Source: Neurospora tetraspora (taxonomy: Eukaryota > Ascomycota > Sordariomycetes > Sordariales > Sordariaceae). From it: a stretch of 64,000 nt of DNA. Shown here piece by piece: positions 45,486-58,852 of this stretch. The stretch spans positions 2,418,001-2,482,000 of the forward strand of contig NW_026944384.1 in NCBI RefSeq assembly GCF_033439725.1, written 5' to 3'. The notes beneath the pieces were generated by a model that saw nothing but the letters and a program-made list of their open reading frames with translations, did no database searches and was not told the origin of the DNA. Position 1 is the first letter of the stretch. Every line of letters starts with the position of its first letter. The position numbers were made by a program, and so were the translations under genes.

Positions 45486-48400
45486 TTACCACCTGATCAC
45501 AGGCGTCAATAGACTTCCCATTCTTTCGGTGTATTTGGCGTCAAGGTAGCCGATGTCATTGAGCCGGCAGGCTTCATGGAACTCCTCCCGCATGCGTTCG
45601 CTGTAGAGTTGACAGGAACCTATTGGTACGAGCTGAGGTTCCGGATCAAAGTTCCAAGGGATATCGCTCCTATGATCTCTGGCATCACGTATAGGCTTGA
45701 CCACTTCCCTGAAACATTCTTCGCAAACCGTGAATTTGGGAAGAAAACGCATGATATACCAATACTCTTCGGTAAGAGGCTGCTCTTTTGGACACTCTCT
45801 TATTCGTGCGATTCGGCGAAGTCTGCTTGCGAGGTCGGGGATAGTATCGGGCGCGGTTTGGCGGCTGAGTGCGTAATCCGAGGTCGTCTCCAGAAGGTCC
45901 CAGTAGTCCATGAATCGTTTTCTTCCAGGTCTGAAATGGAGTTGGCAATAGGCTGTGAATGGCTCTCGGGTTGATGGATGTAGCGTATTGGCCAGGCTCG
46001 GCAACACTGCCTCCAACATCTTCGCGCACCCCACGCATACATCGAAGTTGGGCACAAACTCTCTTCTGTACGGATCCCACATCCCATGCCAAATACTAAC
46101 TGTCTCATAGGGTCCAGTGCAGGGCGGATAGCGCCTTAAAACCGCAGCTACGTTTCGCATGAGTTGCAGGTCTGGCAAACGTTGCTTGAGTGTCATCAGG
46201 TATGCCATGCGATGCCAGAAGGAGGAGGCAAAGTCGCACAAGACAGGCTGATCGGGTCGTAGGGAAGTAGCAACGAATTCGTGCCTGAATTGGCTGTTGG
46301 CGAAGAGCTCCGAATGGCAATGAGGGCATATCAAGAAGTTCTCGGCCCCGCGGAGAGTCCAGAAGCGGTCGCCTGGGTTTCTACTGTAAGGTAACCCAGG
46401 AACCATCCAAGGACAGTCAGGCAGTGGAGCTGTTAGTCCTTGTTCTACCTCCTCTGAATAACTTTGGAAGGAGAGAATCGGTCTGGCGCCTGGAGCTCTA
46501 CGGCTCGCTGGCTCGAATGGATTCGGATCCCAGAAAGATGCTGATGGTCTGGTGCTGACAAGCTCTTGTCGTGTAAGAGATGGGGATGCCAACGGTGAAG
46601 AGACTTTCGCAAGCGCCATGCTCCCATTTGAATGATGACCCGATACAGGCAAAATTGGTGAGCTGTTGGAATAGAGGTTTGTACCCATCGTCCGCGAACG
46701 AGCCCGCCGCCTGGTCCTCGGACTGCTCTCATCTTCTCTCCGGGGTACCAATCTACCGTTAGGAGGGGAAGACGTCAAAGAGTAGGTACCGGCCCTTCCC
46801 CTCCTGTAATCTCCCTCGGCCAAGAATGTAGCGCTTCTCGAGCTTCCTGGATCACTCGCATCCGAGAACTGGTCCTGCTGCCTTAGTGCAAGGGCGGAAG
46901 GATGAGGTACCACATCCTGGGACTCTAAACCAATATCCACTGCACCCAAACGATGTCTAAGGGCCATCAGTGAGGCGTCTTCTTCGACGGCAGGGCGAAG
47001 CGGCTGGGGCTGTTCCTGGTGGTCTAACTGTTGGTGACGAGGATCGTCATCGATTGGATATTCTCTGCGGTCACGAGGGGCAGCCATGGAGTTGCGACGC
47101 CTCCTGTTAGTAGCAGACTGACTTGGCATCCTCTTCCTTTCCGCAGCTGAAGGATACGGTGGTGGGCTCTCTTTGCGGCTTGTCCTCGGCGGTGGAGACT
47201 TCCTAGTTAGATCGTGATCGGGGATGGCGTCTTCTTGTACCATGAATGACATGGCGTCACCCGCGTCATTATATCGGTACATCGATAGCGGAGCTATTCC
47301 AGGTCCTTCCAGCTCAAGGGATCTGGAGTCGATTCGGGGCACGTCAGGTGTTGAGGCCATGCGCTCATGACGCGGTCGGCCTGGTGTTTGTGGAGGAGAC
47401 AAATGGTATGCCTGCCTACTGTTTGACGGGGTGATTCGAGCACCATGCTTGGATTTTGAGCGACGATGGGAAAGCCCGTCTGCTGCTTGGTTCAAGTCAT
47501 AATACGCACGCTCCCTACCACCCGCCGTTTCAGTGACAACGCTAGCAGAAAAGTCGCTTGCTCCCGGGTTAACATTGTCAGGAGAATCCGCGGTGATTTC
47601 AGAGTCCTGATCGTGAAGTGGTCGATTTCGGGGTTTCCGACTGTTTGATCGCTTGATAGGGGACTCCTTAGCATCCTGGTCGGCAGGCCGCTCTCTGTAC
47701 CTCCGGCTACTTGATCGCTTGATAGAAGTATCCGCAGAGTCTTGGTCGTCAGGAGGAATCTCTGGGCGCCGACGGCTGCTTGCTCGCTTCAAGGATGCTT
47801 TCTTGGTGTCCTCTTCGTCAATATGTGCTTCTGGGCGCCTGCGGCTGCTTGATCGTTTGATTCGAGCCGCTTTGCCATCATCCTGATGGACAGGAGTCTT
47901 CTCTGGGCTCTGTCGGTCACTCGGTGGTTCAATGGAAGCGTCCTTGGTGTCTGGTTCTTGAACGTGGGTATCCAACCGTGGCAGATCCTGGTGGCTCTTT
48001 CGCTTTGCGAGTTCCGGTACCTTCTTTTCCTCTTGCTTGTCTCCATCTTTGGTCTCATCTGAAGGAACAAGAACGAACTTGTTGCAGTCATTGGTCTCCC
48101 CTTTCTGGGCTGTGTCAGTAGAGGTAATGGGTGGTGTTGTCTCAACAATGCTAGGTGCTGGCTCGCTCTCTTTTCCAGCCCCTGGGCCCGTGACAACTAC
48201 GAAGCGGCGCTCTGGATTATTTTCCAAAACCGGCTCCAGAAGTGGAAACTGGTCAATTTCCCCGCGATTGGGAGGTTCATCCTCATAAGAACTAATGACC
48301 GACGGACTTCCATGTTCCTTGGCTAGAGACTCCGCCTCATCTTCAACAATAGGCGGAGGCAATCGCGGTATGCGCCGTCGTGTTTCCGAGGGTTTGTCAA

Positions 48401-48593
48401 CATGAATATCCAACTCAGAGAGCGGATCAGTGCGACGGGGAGTTCGAGAGTAGCTGCAGGTCCAATCAGATCAGCATATGACCCAAGTTGATATTTGGGC
48501 GCCTGGACAGACTCACGGGTTCTGACTCTTTGAGCGCGAGGTCCTCCACGATCCCGTCTGGAGGAGCGAGCTAATTGCGTCCATCCCAACCAT
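45486..48593 (-). CDS. conserved filamentous-fungal protein with three CxxC motifs (1014 aa)
   Basis: Two exons on the minus strand: 48593-48517 and 48453-45486, joined in frame (YSRTPRRTDPLSELDIHVDK after the junction). Residues about 45-690 are a disordered Ser/Arg/Pro/Asp-rich region with at least four near-copies of a motif such as IKRSSSRRRPEAHIDEEDTK (about residues 200-290). The last 320 residues are compact and contain three cysteine pairs: CPHCHSELF, CVGCAKML and CEECFREV, plus a nearby CPKE, which could hold zinc. Other conserved-looking segments are PLPDCPWMVPGLPYSRNPGD and FCDFASSFWHRM-like text. I remember this domain arrangement from uncharacterised Pezizomycotina proteins and assign no function. 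There is no membrane segment or signal peptide. The stop is at 45486-45488. Confidence 0.82.
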
Positions 48594-50360
48594 GCTTGAG
48601 GGTTACCAAGTGTGCGATTCGGTCAACAGTTTGTGAATATATCTCATATCATGATACACCTGCGTGGTGTTTGGGGGATGTGCTGGTAAGAGGTTGCAGC
48701 ACACAAGCGGCCTCGAGGGCTCCCAGAAGCAAGAAGAAGGGCTGAACACTTGGGAGGGCTTCTGTCGAGATCAGTTGATATTGGGCGAACGGGACACAAG
48801 CGAACAGTAGCACAGCTTTTTTTTTCTGATTCGAAGGAGATACTCGTCGTTTGGAGTACACAGATGCTGAGGTACAGCGCTGGCGTCGAGCAACAGTGAG
48901 CAACAGTGATCAAAAGTAGACGGAGGGGTGGTGGGGGCGGTTCCGGATCTCGATGAGTCGATTCAGCTACTCTGTTTCTCTCTGATTCTTCACAATCTTC
49001 CGCAGTTAACCTCGGGCTGCAGCATAAATTCAGGGACGGGAAGGATGGCCAATGGCGGTTGTTGGTATGTGATCTGAGGTAAAATGGCTGTTGGCGTCAG
49101 GTGTTCAATCGCTGGATCAGGTTGAGAGGCGCGGTATTAGAGCCAAATACGTTTGTTCTTGGGAGAATGGAAGGGAGAGGCAGGCACAATGGATTGAGAA
49201 GAAGGAGGTGTGTCTCTTTTTCCTGTCACGGTCGGGGACGAGACAGGGCTCGGTGTATAAGCCTCAGCTACCGTCACGAGGTGTTGAGTGAGTGAGGTTG
49301 TTGGGCTGGGCATGACATGCTTGAGGAACCTGAAATCCCATCACCGGAATGAGGGGTATTATTGTGCGTACCTTTTTAACACACGTAAGCTCAACCAAGG
49401 CACCAAAACCGGTTGTTGGCGCCCGGGGTCCATGGGGATGGCGGGAGGCCTGGCGCTACGGACTACCTGATGAGAATTCTGGTGTGGTTACGAATATGAG
49501 AATGAAAAGAAAAGGGAGATCTTGACTTTGTCCACATAATTTCTGTTTTCTCCTTATCAGATCATTAATTTCGGTTTGTCGTTCTGGCCTTTTCTTCGGG
49601 TTGTTTGTTTTCGTTGAAGAAGATGAGGAAACAAACAGGCACAACTGTCATTATTTTAGTGAGGTACTTTGAGTATGAAGATCTCCCTTGGAGTCAGGGC
49701 CCGACTGTTCCAACGCCACGGGATGCGACATCAGCGGGACCAAGTTGCGTTGGACTTCAATGGCATCCAACGAGAAAAGCCCGATTTTAACCTTTCAGCT
49801 TTTGGGGTGGGAATCCCTCTCCCGGCCACCAAATATCTTCCACTGATGTTGAGTTGCTTGGGCTTCCGGATGGACCCTTGAAAGCATGCCGGAATATCGG
49901 ATGAACACCGTCTGGAAGACTCGAGGTGAAGTCACTGGACTCTGGAGATTTGCCTTGTGGGAGCCCAGAGATGCAGCCATATATCTGGTGCTACCGCTTC
50001 GGTCACCTCTTTGGGTTGCCCATACAGCGATTTCCATATCTCACATAATCAAGTCGCTGAATTGACATTGAGTTGCCTCCAAAGAGATTCTGAGAAGACA
50101 TGTTGAAGAAGAGTGGACGAACCATGCCTTAGTACATGCATATAATGGGGCTGCTTTCTTGGTTATATGAATACGGGGACCTTGCGGACTGCCCCTGCTC
50201 CCTGGTCTCCCCCGCATCACGTTAGGTACGTACCTCCACTGTAGGCATGCCGCTTTCGCAGCTTCACTTTTGGGGGACTCTTCTTCCTTCACGACGAGCC
50301 AGCGCCAGCGCCAGCAACCGAACAATAGAAAACCGCCGCCCCGGCAAACCGACTGCGCCA
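48594..50360. other. 1.8-kb divergent promoter region
   Basis: Lies between the minus-strand gene at 48593 and the plus-strand synthetase gene at 50361. No gene is supported; it should hold both promoters and leaders. Confidence 0.6.
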
Positions 50361-52339
50361 ATGGATGTCCTCCGAACGGCCTCAGCTCGCCGTACTTTCA
50401 AATGGCAAGCTTCCGGCATCCTGGCGAGGAACAGCTGGGTCTGCCGGTCATGCCGCAGCCAGTTTGTCGCGCCCAAAGTTCCTCGACGAACCCTCGCGAC
50501 ATCGACGACCACTACTACTCCCACAACGCCAGACAATAAGCCCTTCTATGTCACATCGCCAATCTTCTACGTCAATGCCTGTACGTGAAGGAAGAACCAC
50601 AATTGTTCGAGATCAGGAGCATGCGACATGCTAAACACCCCTCGCAGCGCCACACGTCGGCCACATGTACTCCATGGTTCTGGCCGATGTGCTGAAGCGA
50701 TGGCAGACACTCAAGGGCAACCAGGCTATCCTGTTAACGGGAACCGACGAGCACGGAACAAAGGTGCAGCGCGCTGCCATCGCCAACGATATGGACACGA
50801 AGCAGTTCTGCGACTTGAACTCGGCAAAGTTCCAGGAACTGGCTGCCGCATGCCGCATCGACCACGACCGATTCATGCGTACTACCGATCAAGACCACGC
50901 CGAAGCTGTCAAACACTTTTGGCTTCTTCTGAAAGAGAAGGGGCTCATCTATGAGGCCAAGCACGAAGGCTGGTACTGCGTCAGCGACGAATGCTTCTAC
51001 CCAGAATCCCAGCTGGAGAAGAGGCAGGACCCCTTCACGGGCGAGGTCTATGTGGCGTCCATTGAGTCTGGAAACAAGGTGGAATGGATCGAGGAAAAGA
51101 ACTATCACTTTCGCATGACCGCTCTGAAGGACAACTTGCTCGAATTCTACAAGACCAACCCCGACTGGATTGTTCCCCATACTCGGATGAACCAGGTTGT
51201 GGACTGGGTTACGAACAACTTGGAGGATCTCTCGATTTCGCGGCCCGTCTCTCGGTTGAGCTGGGGCATTCGTGTCCCTGACGACGAGAGCCAGACCATA
51301 TACGTTTGGGTTGACGCCCTGATCAACTATATTACCATGGCTGGCTACCCTTACTGGCCTCCAGGACAGGAGCACGTAGGCGGCTGGCCAGTCGACGTTC
51401 ATGTCATCGGCAAGGATATTCTCCGGTTCCACTGTATCTACTGGCCTGCTCTGCTTTTGGCTTTGGACCTTCCCTTGCCCAAGAGGATCCTGAGTCACGC
51501 TCACTGGACCATGGAGAAGAAGAAGATGTCCAAGTCGATCGGCAACGTCGTGAACCCATTCTACGCCATGGAGCGGTTTGGCATCGATACCATGCGCTTC
51601 TACATGATCCACAACGGCGGCATTGCCAATGACGCAGACTACAGCAACGACTGGCTCACTGTCGAGTACAAGAAGCATCTGCAAAACGGCATAGGAAACC
51701 TCAGCGCACGTGTAACAAGACCCAAGCAGTGGAGCTTGCGCAGAGCGGTCCAGTCTTATCAAGATGGAACCATGCTGCTCCAGTCGACGGGGGAACAGAT
51801 TACCGATTCTTGCGTTGAACACCTTGCCCAGCTTGACAAGCTTGCCTCGACTGTCGATAATGAAATGGTGCAGCTTAACCCGAGCCATGCCCTGCAGAAG
51901 ATCATGGGCCTTATTAGTGAGGTAAGTTGACGCTAGTTCTTTGCTCCAGACACTGTGATTGAGTTACTAATCACTATCTCAGACCAACGCCTTCATTTCC
52001 AACGCGGAACCCTGGGTTGTAGTCAAGAAGCATGACTCCGAGGCCTTGGTCGACCGGATTATTCTCACGGCAGGCGAAAGTCTCAGAATTGCCGGTATCC
52101 TCCTCCAGCCATTCATGCCTGACAAGGCCGCCCAACTTCTTGACCTACTGGGAGTCGAGAACCACAACAGGACATTCCACCATGCCAGGCCACTTGTTGA
52201 CGCGACATATGGCACTGCTTTCATTACGACTGGGAAAGAAGGCATTTTCCCTCCTCCCGTTTTGGACGATATTAAGGGCATGGGACCCAACGACGGTGGT
52301 AAGAAGCATAGCTCTGGCAACAAGAAGGCCACAGCATAA
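50361..52339 (+). CDS. MSM1: mitochondrial methionyl-tRNA synthetase
   Basis: Charges mitochondrial tRNA-Met. Exons 50361-50580, 50648-51921 and 51983-52339; 616 residues. The class I signature HIGH appears as HVGH in YVNASPHVGHMYSMVLADVL, across the first junction (residues about 70-90). KMSKS is exact in MEKKKMSKSIGNVVNPF. TGTDEHGTKVQRAA, CVSDECFYPESQL, WVDALINYITMAGYPYW and FHCIYWPALLLALDLPLPK are also typical of the bacterial/mitochondrial type. The leader MDVLRTASARRTFKWQASGI is rich in Arg and Ser without acidic residues, as expected for mitochondrial import. An earlier in-frame ATG at 50247 would lengthen it by 38 residues and is less likely. The C-terminal anticodon-binding domain ends with a short Lys-rich tail. 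Confidence 0.95.
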
Positions 52340-52834
52340 AAAGTGTTGTAAGCATGAAAAGTCTTGTAAGCAAGCCTGTACTTTGCGGACCCCAGAACAT
52401 GTGCCTGCTGAGTGTTCTTTTCCGTATATGCCTGATCCAGCCTGGCCTCGTCGGCGAACTCTCCGGTGCTCACGGGATGTATTATAGTCTGTCTCTTTGT
52501 AGCCCAAGATACCCTACTAGAACCCAGATGTGCACATATGATGATCAGTTATAACTGTGTTTTATTTTCGTGTTTTACTATTGCAAGACAGTTGCAAGAC
52601 ACTCAGTCAAGCCAAGGGAGCAGTCCACGTTACCACTATAACGGGGCTTAACAGGCTTTACGAAATTTACAATTCGAAGGGTGGGTATTTTACCTGATTC
52701 ATGTCACTTTCAGTTCAAAACACATCGCACGACTTGTTCAGGAACGCCCTCAACCGAGACGCATACAACCATACAACTCTTTTTAATCAGCTTGTCTCAC
52801 GAAGCCGATCGCGAGGCATATCAATTCAGTCACA
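52340..52834. other. MSM1-NAT9 spacer
   Basis: About 500 bases with only flanking UTR and promoter sequence visible. Confidence 0.6.
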
Positions 52835-53775
52835 ATGAAGCTTAACGAATCTTCTGGTAAGAAATCCCCCTTTCTTTCCGCAAATTTCACCCTAACCCCG
52901 CCTTTCACTCGCCCTTGTGTGCGACTCAATAACTTCATCGGTTGATGCTAACCTGAACCCAAATAGCTGTTTCCACGACAAGAGCTCTTCTTGTCCCATA
53001 TGAGAGCAGACATGTCCCCACGTATCACCAGTGGATGGAAGATCCGGTGAGACATATTCACGGCCATCCATGTGCCCCTCCTCAACTCCTTTTGAAGACT
53101 CACATATGCTAACAACAGAACCAGGCAATCCAAGAAGCAACAGCCTCAGAACGTCTAACTCTCGAAGAAGAATACGAGAACCAGCAGTCATGGCGCTCCT
53201 CCCACGACAAGCTAACCTTCATCATCTGCCAACCATCCGTCACTCCCGGCTCAGCAGAACCATCCACGGTACATGCCGGCCAGGTGGATTCCCCCGCAAA
53301 AATGATTGGCGATGTCAACCTATTCCTCTACCCAAACGACGACGACGAGGGGGAGGATCAAGCCGATGATGGTTGGTTCCAATGCATCGGTGAAGTCGAC
53401 ATCATGATTGCGTCTCACGACCATCGTGGTAAAGGGCTGGGAAGGGCGGTGGTGTCAGGCTTCTTGCAGTACATCTCCCGTAACTTGGAGGGAATTCTCC
53501 GAGAGTATTATACCGGCGAGAGAGAGCAGGCTGGTGCCGGTAGTACCACCACCACCAACAGTCCGATGCTCAAACCCAGACTCAGGATGCTCATGGCCAA
53601 GATCAACAAGGACAACACCAAGAGCATTGCCCTTTTCAAGAGTCTCGGGTTTGAGCAGGAGGGAGACGTCAACTACTTTGGCGAGCTCAAGCTGGTTCTT
53701 CGGGACCTTGGGGTGTATGCATCGGCGAACGTTCCTGAAGGTTACGCAGAGTTGGTTTATAAAAGGGAAGACTGA
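52835..53775 (+). CDS. N-acetyltransferase, NAT9 type (GNAT fold)
   Basis: Three exons: 52835-52856, 52967-53046 and 53125-53775; 250 residues. It begins MKLNESSAVSTTRALLVPYE, then RHVPTYHQWMEDPAIQEATA, SERLTLEEEYENQQSWRSSH and LTFIICQP, the usual start of NAT9-like proteins. The acetyl-CoA-binding GNAT motif lies in GEVDIMIASHDHRGKGLGRA near residues 135-155 (R/Q-x-x-G-x-G/A). IALFKSLGFEQEGDVNYFGE near the end is the family C-terminal motif. A Thr/Ser/Ala-rich insert (GAGSTTTTNS) interrupts the domain. The third exon is placed at the acceptor that gives DPAIQEAT; a nearby AG would add two residues. The substrate is unknown. Confidence 0.9.
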
Positions 53776-53956
53776 AGATACTCGAAAGCAACTAAACTAG
53801 TTCCAATACTCGCTGATGAGTGGTAGAAGTGCCCTTCAACAACCAAATGATCATTCTTGAAAAGCAGCGATTAACAAAAGAAAACCCATTAACGCCCCCA
53901 TACCGTGCCTTTTTGCTTTCCATCCATCCATAACCCCGTTCGTTTACCCTCAAGGC

Positions 53957-55215
53957 TCAAGCCCAAGCAACCTCCGGCCCATACTCCTCCCTATACGCCT
54001 TCAACACGTCCACACTAACATGACTCCCACCACAAACCACCATAACAACATTAACATTCCGCCACTCCTCGTCACTCAACCCCTTCCCAAGATACCTCCT
54101 CAAATCCCCATTATACGCCGTCGCCAGCGTCGCGCCACAGCTTACCTCCACCAACATGCGATGTTCATCCGCAAACCTGACGCTCGCCATCGCGGCCTCC
54201 GCATCCGTCACCGTCGCGCTGACCAAGTTCTCCCCCCCAACCATCTGCCTCCACTCCCACGTCTTTTTCGAGACTTGCACAGCCCCCAAGCTTGACGCGA
54301 TGCTGGTGATTGCTGTCATCTTGACCAGCTCGCCCGCCTTCACCGACTGGTTGAAACTATCGGCGCCGACCGTCTCAATCGCCAGAACCCTCGGCTCCTT
54401 TCCGCCTCCCACTTCTTTACCCAACCCTCTTTTTCCATCACCATCATTTCCATTTCGGCTGGGTCCCCAAACCCCCTCCATAATCCCGTTCAACAACCCG
54501 CCCCCACCAACATTACACACCACGGCATCCACATACGCCCGATGCACGACGCGCATTTGCTCGGCGACCTCGTCCATCAGGGTTGCTGCTCCGGACCAGA
54601 TATCTTCGTGGTCGAAGGGGGGGACGTAGACTTGCTTCGTCTTTGTTTCTTCCCCATCTTCAAGGGCGGAAGCGGGCATCACAACCTCCCGCAAATGCGT
54701 ATCAGCCTCAAACCAATTACTACCACAGACCACCACGCTGGCACCTAGTTGGCGCAACCGACGCAGAACGGGCTCCCGAGCGGAGGTGGGCACGACGATG
54801 GTTGCTGGACAGGCGAGGGTGTGGGCGGTGGTGGCGCAGGCGAGGCCGGCGTTGCCGGCAGAGGAGCAGAAGAAGTGGATTTTTCTTTGGGCGGCGGGAG
54901 ACTCGAGGAAGGAGGAAGAAGAAGAGGGGGAGGAGGGGGGAGAAGGGAGGGTGGAGCGGAGCATCATGTTGCCTATGCCGCTGTTGGGGTGTTAGTTTTT
55001 TTTTTTAGTTTTTGGGGACGGGTTGGGAAGTAGGAAGGAAGGCTGGGGGGAGAGAAGACGTACCGAGACTTGAAAGACCCAGAGGGTTGGACATTCTCAA
55101 GTTTGAGATAGATGTTGCACCCGGCGGCGTTGGATAGTTGGGCGGAATAGATGAGGGGGGTTTCAACCCAGGGCTTGGGAGGTTCCGAGGTCGAGGGGAA
55201 TGATACTGAGCCCAT
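53957..55215 (-). CDS. L-serine (threonine) dehydratase, PLP type II
   Basis: Minus strand, two exons: 55215-55064 and 54980-53957; 391 residues. It deaminates L-serine, and often threonine, to the 2-oxo acid. The PLP lysine is in QPSGSFKSRGIGNMM, split across the intron. The phosphate loop SSAGNAGLACATTAHTLACP follows, and the glycine loop CNVGGGGLLNGIMEGVWG lies near residue 215. SLGAVQVSKKTWEW and VEVSCGATLATAY are C-terminal family signatures. A Ser/Pro run (SPPSSPSSSSSFLESPAAQ) and a Gly/Asn/Lys insert (GNDGDGKRGLGKEVGGGKEP) make it longer than the yeast CHA1 enzyme. There is no targeting leader. It faces the NAT9-type gene tail to tail, with about 180 bases between stops. Confidence 0.92.
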
Positions 55216-58200
55216 TTTTTGGTGTTGTTGTTTATGGGTGGACTGGACTGGAGAGTTGTTTCTTGAGAGGTTGGGAAGGCAAGTGTTGGTTAGTGATTCC
55301 TTGTGTAGATATGTATGGTTGTTTCCTTCAAGAAGATAGGTCAAGGTCTTGAAAATCCGGGGAAGCTGGAGGACAAGATATATCCGTTACATGGGTGTGG
55401 GTACGGTAATCTCGACCACATTTTTTTTTCTTTCCCTCCTCTTGGTTATCTAGATAGGAACGGTTCCCATAGGTTCACCAGGACCTGTCACTTAATCCAT
55501 GTGGCTGCTTCGATACGAACTTGAGGCTCATCGTTCTCATGGGGTGTGGAGCTATAAAAAGAAATTACGGAATGGAAAGAAACGAAAATACCTGTCAATT
55601 GATCGGTCAAGATTGAGTGTGACTGTGTGTCAAATCTTCCCGGCCGGACTGGTCCTGTGATGATGTGTTATTACATAAAAAGAAGCCGGAGAAGGTCGAT
55701 CCCATGACCTACTGTCTTTTTTGTTTTTCGCCGTCCCAACTGTTGTGGTTGACCCCTTGCTCTGTTGAGAAAATATTCTCTTGTTGCTTTTTTTCTTCTT
55801 CCTCTCATGTCTTCTTAGAAGAAGGTGGATACGGTTCCAGACCTTGAGGTTCCATAGCGCGGTTCACCAAGGATGGTCCCTTCCCGGAGGTAAAGCCGAA
55901 TCTGGCTAAAGTGCTTGTTTGAGTGTATCGAGAGAAAAATACCGCGTTTATGAATCGCATACGTATATCTCGGGCTGGAGCAAATCTGTGATTTCATGGA
56001 CGGCATCGAAGTCTCTTTGTCAAAGGTCCTGATGATGCGGCATGGTTGTTTTGCACAGTACCATAAGTACCGGCCTTACCTAATAGCCAGCTTGAGACCA
56101 CCTCCATGAGCTGCCTCTTTTGGCAGGATGGAAGAGGAGAAGAACAGGAAATCGAGAACAACGATATGCCGAAGTTTGTCCATCCTGTCCATCAACAGAA
56201 AGTCAAGCAACAGCCAGGCGGTATCATCACGTAACAAGATAGGCGCCGATACGGTGAGATTACGCCGTTGAAATTCACTGATAGGACCGCGGCCACGCCC
56301 CGTGCTGCAGATCCGGGATGCGCCCCGATAAGGAAGCCAGAAAACCCTCTTTTACCTCTATGCATTCACCCCGGTGCATTTTGTCTGCTTAAGCGATGAA
56401 CGGCTCGTACCGCTGTGCCGATGAACCGATGTTAAACGGTTTTTCAACCGAACGGCACCCGACTGCCGCACTGCAGGGTTGGATAGGAAGTGGGTCCGAG
56501 ACCGGAGGTGGGTCAGTTGGGCAAGGAAAGTCCAAACTCCAACGTCGTTCATTCCTTTAAGATGACGACTCCTGGTGAAGGTGGGAAATTTCGACTCATC
56601 TTTGACTTTCGAGTCCTCTGTTTGCAAAAAAACCAAACCCTCATCTGAATTGTGTTTGTTCCAGGGATCAGATGGATTTCGTACCAAGGATTTTTGAACT
56701 TTGAAGTGTCGCCGCATCTCGACGATGCGTGGAAGTCATCGCTTGTCTTTCAAAGTTATCATGGGAAGTCACGATCCTGATGTCGGATATACTGCCTGGC
56801 TTTGCGTTGATTTTGGGGAAGGCACGATCGTGATGATTTCTGATATGGGGAGGGGACCGATGGACATGTCAATCGCACAATCTGTCTTCCGCTTCTATTT
56901 CTTTTTCCTCGTCGCCTCCAGCACCCAACACCGTCAAGGTACAAACATGTCCGGCTTGTTATTCAGGCAAAAGGCTTTCAAGCGGAAGTATGAGTCCAGA
57001 TTGGTGAGCCGCTCGATCGTCTTTGCTGTTTTTATGACACCAATCTTCTCCCCTTATTGTCGATGTCTGTGTTGTTTTTTCACTGAAGCATAACTCTGTT
57101 GATGCTCCTCATTTTCCTTGTGTGTCTTCCCCATCGCATACCCTTTGAGCTCCCTCTTGAGGTCCAAGAAATTCCATCGGTGTTCTCTGTGTTTCTTAAA
57201 TCATCTCTGACTTCAACCACGACGACCTTGGAGGAATCGGAGGAATGGATGGCGAGTGCCCGGAAACCAAAATCCTTCAAGAATGGATGTTCTTCGGTCA
57301 AATCGAGTCCATAAGATATATATCGAATCTCTGTGTGTCTTAGTTGGCAACACACGTTTCGCCACCTATTATGGAACACTGGTTTGGAGAGAGATTATGG
57401 CGATGCCGCGGAGGAGTTGCTGGCTATGAGGACCCAGAAGCACTTTGAAAGGCCTTCCTGTGTGATCACAGTGGTCTGATACTTCTGCGTCGACGGTTGG
57501 AGATGAAACGGGTAGGCTAGAGGCACTCTGCGCGCTCTGCATTCCGTCATCCCATCTTTCTGTTTGGAATCACCACCAGCAACGGAGATGGTCGTCTCTT
57601 CCTCCAGTCAACATTCAGTCGGCTCCATGACAAGACCGCGGGTCGTGGCTTTCGTTGGAAAATCAGTATTTACTTCGTTCTCGCTATGGTCGAGGAACTT
57701 CCTCCTTGCATCAACAGGCCAGCTTCTCGGGTCCTTGCTTGCTTTGGGAGCAGCACTTGGACACGATCTTGATCGACATCCCAAGACAGCGGGAATCGTG
57801 ACACACGCTGTTTACATCAAGGTACGTTCCGTCTTCCACCAGCTGGCCCTCCTCCTGAACGATCACAACCTCATCCATATCTCTCATCGTCCTCACCTTT
57901 GATATTGCTCCCGGTGGAAGGGGATCACGGTAATCCCCCAGTGGAAAATATCCCATGGGCAGAGATTGCATTCACAAAACTTCTGATCTTCCAAAATTCG
58001 AGTGTCCTGCATCTTGCATGGAGCCATTCGGGCACGCTTGATCTCGTCAAGTCATCTGCGGGATAGGATGTATCATTTACGGAACAATCGCATCCATTGA
58101 CATACTAGACTCAAATCGAGACCCCCATATTGTGGGCCGCCACGGGGCGTCATAGCAGACCTGGCTTCGATCAGCTTCTGATTCAGATCACTAACTTGGA

Positions 58201-58852
58201 TCCAGGTTCTGAACGATTTCAAACCTTAGTGGTCAGCTGGAGATTGAAGACCATTGAATCAATCGTCCCGGTGGCTTCACCTGTCCGGCCCGTGGTCCGT
58301 TAATCGTTGTTGCCTAGGGCAACAAGGTTTTGCTCTTGTCCGGGTCAACGCCATACTCATACGATCACGACCTGAAAAGACCCATTCACCACCAGTCCCT
58401 GTGGGGCGGCAGACATTGAAACCTTCTTCCCGCTCTGCCATTCACTTTGCGGCCCGGCAACACCACAATTAATCAAGGTGACTCTACAACAAGACAAGAA
58501 CCTCCACCCTACGACCCAATTCCAGCACAACCATTCCGTTGCATCTGGCCCTCTATCATCAGCAACACAGCATCAATATTTTGCATCTTACCGTCACCCC
58601 TTTTGCCGCGCCGGCATATTCACACAGCATTATCGACACCGCCATTGGCGGCGATTTCGACACAGATCCCTGACTGGGAATGCCCTCGTCTCTCCGGCCT
58701 TGATCTGTCATTTGAGCCTCCTATCTTCAGCAACCCTACATCTATATTTCACATTTCCCTACTACCCTCTTAACAACCACACGAACATTCTTGCAGCATC
58801 ACCATCAGCGACTTTCGACACGGATCATCTGAGCCTTCTTTCTTCAGCGAAA
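55216..58852. other. 3.6-kb spacer without a supported gene
   Basis: Contains the dehydratase promoter and a long leader or promoter for the F-box-like gene. Two minus-strand frames (57711-57971 and 57080-57379) look slightly protein-like but lack consistent splice joins or a known domain. Confidence 0.45.

Noticed and set aside
50734-51888. 384-codon minus-strand frame opposite the methionyl-tRNA synthetase
   Set aside because: Antisense shadow of a well-supported gene; no domain.
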